Below, in pieces: positions 30,451 through 34,910 of a stretch of 34,910 nucleotides of DNA. The DNA lies in contig DATELN010000187.1 in NCBI GenBank assembly GCA_035276605.1, positions 1 to 34,910 on the forward strand, read 5' to 3'. The notes under the pieces are model-generated. The model was given only the letters and a program-made list of their open reading frames with translations, was not told where the DNA came from and did no database searches. Every line of letters begins with the position of its first letter. Position 1 is the stretch's first letter. Made by a program: the position numbers and the translations under genes. Source of the stretch: GCA-003244245 sp035276605. Lineage in GTDB: Bacteria; Actinomycetota; Actinomycetes; Mycobacteriales; Pseudonocardiaceae.

Positions 30451-31301
30451 GAGCAGCGAAATCCGAGCACATGCGGCCGAGCTTTTTCATCATCGGCGCC
30501 AACAAGTGCGGCACATCGTCCCTGTACCGGTATCTCCTCACCAATCCGGGGGTGCTGCCGTGCGCCAAAAAGGAGCCGAACTTCTTCGGACGGCATTCTG
30601 CTGATTACATCGCCGGCCACATCGACGAGTATTTCTCTCTTTTCCCGACGTGCGACTGCCGTGGCCCCCTCATGTTCCAGTGGGAGGCCTCGGATGAGGC
30701 CGGCACCTCGAGCGCGACGACCATCGTCGTCGATCGTCGGCCGGATAAGCACTACATCACGGGGGAGGCGAGTGCCAGTACCTTCCACGACGTCGCACCG
30801 TCACTGCTGTACCGATACCTGCCTGAGGTCAAGCTCATCGTATTGCTGCGCAATCCGGTGGAACGCGCCTATTCACACCATCGCATGTACCGGCGTTTCG
30901 CAGACGCCGGTCATGATGTCGGCATCGAGATCGGCGATTTCGAGGCCGACATCCAAGCCGAAATGGCGGCCCATGAGCGGGGCGAGCGGACCGAGTACAT
31001 CGGCCCTGGTATGTATGTCGACCTGCTGCGCGGATGGGTCGCAACCTATGGCGCGGACAACGTGAGGGTACTCGTGACCGAGGATCTCGGTCGGCTCCGA
31101 ACCGCCCAGCAGATCATGGTGGAGCTCGAGGATTACTTGCGGCTGCCCGCGCATGACTACGCCGATATCCTGGCGCGGCGTTTCAACCGCGCAAGCCCGG
31201 CGAGCATCCCTTCGGCTGCGCGTTCATTGCTGGCAGATTTCTACCGTCCCCACAATGCTCGGCTACAGGAGTACCTGGGGCGTGAGTTGGACTGGGGCTG
31301 A
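30447..31301 (+). CDS. PAPS-dependent sulfotransferase
   Basis: A 284-residue sulfotransferase of the heparan-sulfate/Stf type. The 5'-phosphosulfate-binding loop is FFIIGANKCGTSSLYRYL and the 3'-phosphate-binding motif is LIVLLRNPVERAYSHHRMY with the conserved Arg and Ser. KEPNFF is a typical sugar-sulfotransferase motif, and YVDLLRGWVATYGADNVRVL is also conserved. It transfers sulfate from PAPS to a hydroxyl of a glycan. Its ATG overlaps the heptosyltransferase stop (ATGA), so the sulfated acceptor is probably the heptosylated product. PAPS supply genes are outside the window. Confidence 0.93.
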   Translation: MRAAKSEHMRPSFFIIGANKCGTSSLYRYLLTNPGVLPCAKKEPNFFGRHSADYIAGHIDEYFSLFPTCDCRGPLMFQWEASDEAGTSSATTIVVDRRPDKHYITGEASASTFHDVAPSLLYRYLPEVKLIVLLRNPVERAYSHHRMYRRFADAGHDVGIEIGDFEADIQAEMAAHERGERTEYIGPGMYVDLLRGWVATYGADNVRVLVTEDLGRLRTAQQIMVELEDYLRLPAHDYADILARRFNRASPASIPSAARSLLADFYRPHNARLQEYLGRELDWG

Positions 31302-31322
31302 GAACAACCAGGCGACGAACTG

Positions 31323-31440
31323 TCAGGCGACTTCCCCGGCCGTGATGACGTCGTCCGAGGTGACATACATGCACCGGTTGCGCAGCGAGATGCCCCGCGT
31401 GACCCGGGCAACCCCGAGGTCGACCCCCGTTAGGCTGCAG
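31323..31440 (-). pseudogene. Possible coding remnant, C-terminal end of an unknown protein
   Basis: On the minus strand the frame ending at TCA/TGA 31323-31325 reads VARVTRGISLRNRCMYVTS then DDVITAGEVA, with the composition of real protein rather than of antisense noise. It cannot extend upstream as coding sequence, because the dehydrogenase gene starts there. It may be the tail of a gene lost in a rearrangement. I could not assign a family. Confidence 0.25.
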
Positions 31441-31442
31441 GG
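31431..31442 (+). promoter_or_regulatory. Leaderless-type -10 box of the dehydrogenase gene
   Basis: TAGGCT at 31431-31436, six bases, ATG 31443. It has the same geometry as the pheA and peptidase promoters. Confidence 0.6.
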
Positions 31443-32450
31443 ATGCGAGCGCGGGCGGTGACGTTCGTCGCTCCCCGCGCGGTCGAGGTGCGCGAGTTGC
31501 ACGTGCCCCAGCCGGCCGAGGGGCAGCTGCTGGTGCGCACGCTGTACTCCGGTGTCAGCGCCGGCACCGAGATGCTCGCCTACCGAGGCGAGATCGACCC
31601 GCAGCTTGCCCTCGACCCATCGATCTCCGCGCTCGCCGGCCGGTTCAGCTACCCGTTTCGCTATGGATACAGCTGCGTCGGTCGCGTCGAGTACTCCCGA
31701 GCAAGCACCGAGGAAGGGAACATCGTCTTCGCATTTCACCCCCACCAGGACCTGTTCGTGGTCGACGCCGCGGACACGGTGCCGCTCGGGGCCGTCGACC
31801 CCCGGCTAGGCACGCTGTTTCCCCTGGTAGAGACCGCGCTGCAGGTCACGCTCGATGCCGGGCAGGTGCTAGAGCAGCTGGTCGCCGTCGTCGGCCTCGG
31901 CGCGGTAGGCATCCTCGTCGCGGCGCTGCTGCAGCGGGCGGGAGCCCGGGTGGTTGCCGCCGAGCCTAAGCCGTGGCGGCGGGAGGCGGCAGCGGCACTC
32001 GAGATCCGCGCGGTGGCGCCCGAAGACCTCGAGCGGGTGGTCGGCGCGGAGACCAACGGTGCCGGAGTGCCGCTGCTAATCGAGGTCAGCGGCAACCCGG
32101 CCGCGCTCGCCGCCGCCCTGCCGCTGCTGGCCCATGAAGGCACTGCACTGGTCGCCTCCTGGTACGGGTTGCGACCGGTCACGTTGCCGCTGGGCGGCGA
32201 ATTCCACCGGCGACGCCTGACGCTCCGCAGCACGCAGGTGAGCACGATTCCCACCCAGCTGGCCGGAGTCTGGACCCGCGGCAGGCGCCGGACCACCGCC
32301 CGCCGCCTGCTCGACGAGCTGCCGGTGCAGGCCCTCGCCACCCACGTGTTTGCTTTCGAGGACGCTGCGGCGGGCTATGCCGCGGTCGACCGTGGCGAAC
32401 CGGGGCTGCTGCACGCCGCCTTTGACTACCAATCAAGCAGCTCGTCATAA
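31443..32450 (+). CDS. Zinc-type alcohol dehydrogenase-like oxidoreductase (MDR family)
   Basis: A 335-residue medium-chain dehydrogenase/reductase. The N-terminal GroES-like domain has SGVSAGTEMLAYRGEIDP and YPFRYGYSCVGRVEY; the Rossmann domain has VVGLGAVGILVAALLQRAGA with the nucleotide-binding GLGAVG. The usual catalytic Cys-His pair and the four-Cys structural zinc lobe are not apparent, so zinc dependence is doubtful. As I recall, close relatives occur beside 6-PTPS, GT4 and methyltransferase genes in actinobacteria; those partners here are about 9 kb away. The 3' end overlaps a minus-strand glycosyltransferase remnant by 25 bases. Confidence 0.85.
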   Translation: MRARAVTFVAPRAVEVRELHVPQPAEGQLLVRTLYSGVSAGTEMLAYRGEIDPQLALDPSISALAGRFSYPFRYGYSCVGRVEYSRASTEEGNIVFAFHPHQDLFVVDAADTVPLGAVDPRLGTLFPLVETALQVTLDAGQVLEQLVAVVGLGAVGILVAALLQRAGARVVAAEPKPWRREAAAALEIRAVAPEDLERVVGAETNGAGVPLLIEVSGNPAALAAALPLLAHEGTALVASWYGLRPVTLPLGGEFHRRRLTLRSTQVSTIPTQLAGVWTRGRRRTTARRLLDELPVQALATHVFAFEDAAAGYAAVDRGEPGLLHAAFDYQSSSSS

Positions 32451-32563
32451 GCCGCTAGACAGCGCGCCACGCACGCTTGCCAGGTGAAAGCGGCCCGGGC
32501 GCTGCTGCCCATCCGAGCGACGCTGCATGCGGTGGCCTCAAATGAGCTCAGTGGCCCGGCTAT
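32426..32563 (-). pseudogene. Remnant of a glycosyltransferase C-terminus (45 codons)
   Basis: The minus-strand frame ending in TAG (32428-32426) reads through SVARMGSSARAAFTWQACVA and RCLAAYDELLDW, the typical final helix of GT4 enzymes (R-M-G..AR..FTW...A....YDELL). Its frame is closed by a stop (32566-32564) that almost coincides with the stop of the adjacent histidine phosphatase (32562-32560). No start codon or catalytic domain remains, so it is the tail of a gene deleted at this junction. Confidence 0.6.
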
Positions 32564-33171
32564 CTACCTGGCACCACGTCGGCAACGGCGTGCACCTCGT
32601 TGAAAGCGAGCAACCGTGGGAACGGGCCGCTGGTGTCGATCCGACACACCGCAGCGTCGAGGAGGTACATACGCCAGGCCACCTCGTCGCCGACCCCCAA
32701 CGCCCAGGCGAGCGCGGCCTTGATCGGTGAGACATGGCTGACGACGATCACGTCGGCGCGGGCGGCGTCCTCAGCCAGTTCCGTACAGGCCTGCCGCACC
32801 CGCGCTCCGACCTCAGCGACCGACTCACCGCCCGCGGGCACGAAGTGCGGGTCCTGCCACCACGTTCGCCAGGCGTGTTCCGGCAGCGCGGTAGCCGGCT
32901 GGCCATCCAGATCGCCGTAGTCCATCTCGATCCAGCGTGGGTCGATCACGACATCCTGGTCACTGCCGTGGACACTAGCGAGCACGGCGGCGGTCTGCCG
33001 GGCCCGCAACAGGGGGCTGGACACGAGCCGGGCCGGAGGTGGAAGAACCTCGGCGAGAGCGCAGGCCTGCCGGCGGCCGGTCTCGTTCAGCGACGGGTTA
33101 TCCCGACCGAGCAGCAAGCCATGGGCGTTAGCAGCTGTCTGACCGTGGCGAACGAGGATCAGCATCAGCAC
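32560..33171 (-). CDS. Histidine phosphatase family protein
   Basis: A 203-residue histidine phosphatase. The phosphoacceptor motif is LILVRHGQTAANAHG, LVSSPLLRARQTA is typical of cobalamin/PGM-like phosphatases, the acid is in IEMDYGDLDGQ and the second His is in VIVVSHVSPIKAAL. It is a paralogue of the gene at 16685, in the opposite orientation. GTG 33171 lies eight bases after a minus-strand TAGGGT (33185-33180). ATG 33165 is a good alternative, with GGGAGG just upstream. Substrate unknown. Confidence 0.9.
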   Translation of the reverse strand: MLMLILVRHGQTAANAHGLLLGRDNPSLNETGRRQACALAEVLPPPARLVSSPLLRARQTAAVLASVHGSDQDVVIDPRWIEMDYGDLDGQPATALPEHAWRTWWQDPHFVPAGGESVAEVGARVRQACTELAEDAARADVIVVSHVSPIKAALAWALGVGDEVAWRMYLLDAAVCRIDTSGPFPRLLAFNEVHAVADVVPGR

Positions 33172-33185
33172 CTCCCCACACCCTA

Positions 33186-33430
33186 TAGCCGATACGGGTA
33201 AATCCGTCCGGCGTGGTGCCTGCGAGATCTGTCTGATGACCTTCTAGAAGATACTTGCATTGGCTAAATAGTGACGAAATTTTAACGTCTAGAAGCGTCG
33301 AGAGTCACCATTCACCTTTGCACACGGGTGCGTTGATCGTGATGTGAGCCGCGACAGGCATGCTGGCCTATTGTCTGAGGGCATCTACCGCTCGTCGACG
33401 ACGTCAGTTGTCCGTCAGGCGAGCAACTCC
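33186..33430. other. AT-richer intergenic region with TCTAGA palindromes
   Basis: The 245 bases hold no credible gene. CTTCTAGAAG (33241-33250) is a perfect 10-bp palindrome, and TCTAGAAG recurs at 33288-33295. Between them lies an AT-rich stretch (TTGGCTAAATAG, AAATTTTAACG) unlike the rest of the window. It may be a regulatory region or the right-hand scar of the accessory block. Confidence 0.45.
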
Positions 33431-33802
33431 CTAGCGGTACCGGAAGCCGTCGAGGAAACGGCGGAACAAGCCACCTTCGGGCGCCAACGCCGGACGGGGC
33501 GGTGCGGTACGTAACTGGCGCGCGATTGGCTGGTCGTAGTCGGTCCTGGCGATAGCGTCGACCACTTGAGACTCATCGAAACTCTCGGAGCCTTCGATCA
33601 CGGGCACAAAGCCGACGAGGACGCCGTCACGCATCACCTGCGCTTCCAGGCTTGCCGTGCCGTCGGTGTCCCACAGCGCTTCGCGACCGTCGGGCAGCGA
33701 TACCCGCACGCCACTGGAGAACTCGCCCGGCCTGACCAGATGTGCATCCACACCGCGCTCTCGCAGCACGTCGACAACCCGGCGAGCCCTATTTTCGTCC
33801 AT
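33431..33802 (-). CDS. Small hypothetical protein (123 aa)
   Basis: A soluble alpha/beta protein: MDENRARRVVDVLRERGVDA helix, then strands with GVRVSLPDGREALWDTDGTA and LVGFVPVIEGSESFDESQVV, and a disordered basic Pro-rich tail ending RRFLDGFRYR. I recognise no family. The start is well supported, with a minus-strand TAAGTT at 33814-33809 exactly six bases before ATG 33802. It is divergent from the carbonic anhydrase gene. Confidence 0.75.
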   Translation of the reverse strand: MDENRARRVVDVLRERGVDAHLVRPGEFSSGVRVSLPDGREALWDTDGTASLEAQVMRDGVLVGFVPVIEGSESFDESQVVDAIARTDYDQPIARQLRTAPPRPALAPEGGLFRRFLDGFRYR

Positions 33803-33814
33803 CCCCGAAACTTA
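33803..33814 (-). promoter_or_regulatory. Leaderless-type -10 box of the small hypothetical gene
   Basis: On the minus strand TAAGTT at 33814-33809, six bases, ATG 33802. Confidence 0.52.
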
Positions 33815-33896
33815 CCTTTTGACCGCATTCAGCCGGCGCACTGGGGTAATCGGTACCCCCGACAACCACGTTGCGTCCGCGCAATGCCCGGACCCG

Positions 33897-33908
33897 TAGG
33901 ATGCGCGC
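33897..33908 (+). promoter_or_regulatory. Leaderless-type -10 box of the carbonic anhydrase gene
   Basis: TAGGAT at 33897-33902, six bases, GTG 33909. Confidence 0.6.
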
Positions 33909-34406
33909 GTGACGGCGATACAGGATCTAGTGGAGCGTAACTCGTTTCGCGCGGGTACCGGGCCTGGGCCGATGGCGTCTCCGCCCAGCCTGCATATTGC
34001 GGTGGTGGCCTGCATGGACGCTCGGCTCGATCCGGTACAGCTACTTGGTCTGCGCCCCGGTGAGGCGCACGTGATCCGCAACGCGGGCGGCGTCGTCACC
34101 GATGACGTCGTGCGCTCGCTAGCGGTCAGCCAGCGCAAGCTGGGCACCAGCGAGGTGATGCTGTTGCACCACACCAAATGCGGCATGGCGACGTTCACCG
34201 ACTCCGACTTCTGGGCGGAACTCGAGCGGGACACCGGGTTACGCCCGACCTGGGCCGTCGAGACGTTCAGCGACGCCGAATCCGACGTCCGCCAGTCCAT
34301 GGAACGGGTGCGCCGCAGCCCCTTCCTGGCGAAGACGACGGCGGTACGCGGGTTCGTCGTCGATATCGACACCGGCGATCTGACCGAGGTTGTCGCGCCG
34401 CAGTGA
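33909..34406 (+). CDS. Beta-carbonic anhydrase
   Basis: A 165-residue beta-class carbonic anhydrase: reversible hydration of CO2 to bicarbonate in the cytosol. Zinc ligands are C35 (in VVACMDARLDP, with the D37/R39 dyad), H88 and C91 (LLHHTKCGM). NAGGVVTDDVVRSL is the conserved substrate-site loop. It is short, as in the small actinobacterial type. The TGA overlaps the mutY GTG (GTGA), so the two are co-translated. Mycobacteria also keep a beta-carbonic anhydrase beside mutY. Confidence 0.95.
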   Translation: MTAIQDLVERNSFRAGTGPGPMASPPSLHIAVVACMDARLDPVQLLGLRPGEAHVIRNAGGVVTDDVVRSLAVSQRKLGTSEVMLLHHTKCGMATFTDSDFWAELERDTGLRPTWAVETFSDAESDVRQSMERVRRSPFLAKTTAVRGFVVDIDTGDLTEVVAPQ

Positions 34407-34910
34407 ACGCCGCACAGCTCATCGCCTGGTTTGACGCCGAGGCGCGGGAGCTGCCATGGCGTGCGCCAGGCACCACGCCGTGGGGGGTGCTGGTCAGCGA
34501 GGTGATGCTGCAACAGACCCCGGTGCATCGTGTCGTCGACCTGTGGACCGAGTGGCTGGCGCGCTGGCCGACACCGTCAAGCCTGGCCGCGGAAACGCCG
34601 GGAACCGTCGTGCGGGCCTGGGGAAAGCTGGGGTATCCGCGGCGTGCGCTGCGGCTGCACGCCACCGCCACTGCCATCGCGGCACAACACGGCGACGTGG
34701 TCCCCGCCGAGGTGGACGTGCTGCTCACGCTGCCCGGGATCGGCGCCTATACCGCACGGGCAGTGGCAGCCTTCGGGTACGGCCGTCGCGTGCCGGTGGT
34801 GGACACCAACGTGCGCCGAGTGGTGGCCCGGGCGATGCACGGCCTGGCCGACTCTCGAGCGCCGTCCACTACCCGTGATCTGTCCGACGTGGCGAGCATG
34901 CTGCCGGGCA
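34403..34910 (+). CDS. mutY: A/G-specific adenine glycosylase MutY, N-terminal part (3' end outside window)
   Basis: The first 169 residues of MutY, which removes adenine mispaired with 8-oxoguanine. Visible are ARELPWRAPGTTPWGVLVSE with the catalytic Glu (E33 in EVMLQQT), the helix-hairpin-helix LPGIGAYTARAVAAF, and the catalytic Asp (D134 in VPVVDTNVRRVVARA). The iron-sulfur cluster and the Nudix-like 8-oxoG domain would lie beyond base 34910. GTG 34403 overlaps the carbonic anhydrase stop. With the Fpg fragment at the left edge, both ends of the window carry 8-oxoguanine repair genes, which may be coincidence. Confidence 0.95.
   Translation, partial: MNAAQLIAWFDAEARELPWRAPGTTPWGVLVSEVMLQQTPVHRVVDLWTEWLARWPTPSSLAAETPGTVVRAWGKLGYPRRALRLHATATAIAAQHGDVVPAEVDVLLTLPGIGAYTARAVAAFGYGRRVPVVDTNVRRVVARAMHGLADSRAPSTTRDLSDVASMLPG

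Overview
The window is a contiguous piece of a high-GC actinobacterial chromosome. The evidence is strongly GC-biased codon third positions, actinobacterial families (SEC-C/DUF5926, DUF4328, DUF3817), a pheA/histidine-phosphatase pair, and a recurring promoter layout. In that layout a TANNNT -10 box lies 6-8 bases before an ATG or GTG, the hallmark of leaderless transcripts. It occurs at about thirteen gene starts on both strands. I see no tRNA, rRNA, CRISPR array, transposase or integrase. The genus cannot be named from the sequence.

Left part (1-10.9 kb): the 3' end of an Fpg/Nei DNA glycosylase and a hypothetical gene are followed by a LytS/LytTR two-component system. This system lies interleaved with an S49 peptidase and a metallo-beta-lactamase-fold gene, and continues into a transport operon. 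The operon has a two-TM protein, a sodium:solute symporter (SSS), a DUF485 protein and a second, acetate-permease-type SSS. The second SSS is fused in frame, through a Pro-rich linker and an extra TM helix, to a seven-bladed YVTN beta-propeller. This looks like a monocarboxylate sensing and uptake module, and the fusion is the most unusual protein in the window.

Middle-left (10.9-17.3 kb) holds ordinary chromosomal genes: a rhodanese, a DUF4328 protein, a DUF5926 protein, a CPBP intramembrane protease, two small membrane proteins, a conserved hypothetical, prephenate dehydratase and an overlapping histidine phosphatase.

Accessory region (about 17.3-32.6 kb): a six-gene operon encodes two GT4-type glycosyltransferases, two methyltransferase-like proteins, a YdjC-type deacetylase and a divergent PTPS/QueD homologue. 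Its first methyltransferase appears to start at CTG. Next comes a frameshifted zinc-ribbon/cyclase/AAA ATPase/TPR gene. Two divergent operons follow: a heptose kinase, a heptose adenylyltransferase and a methyltransferase on the minus strand, and a sulfotransferase-like protein, a GT9 heptosyltransferase and a sulfotransferase on the plus strand. A zinc-type alcohol dehydrogenase homologue comes next, and a 45-residue remnant of a glycosyltransferase C-terminus abuts a second histidine phosphatase. Together these suggest an activated-heptose, sulfated glycoconjugate pathway in a Gram-positive lineage, assembled by rearrangement.

Right end (33.2-34.9 kb): an AT-richer spacer, a small hypothetical gene, a beta-carbonic anhydrase and the start of mutY, which is cut by the window edge.
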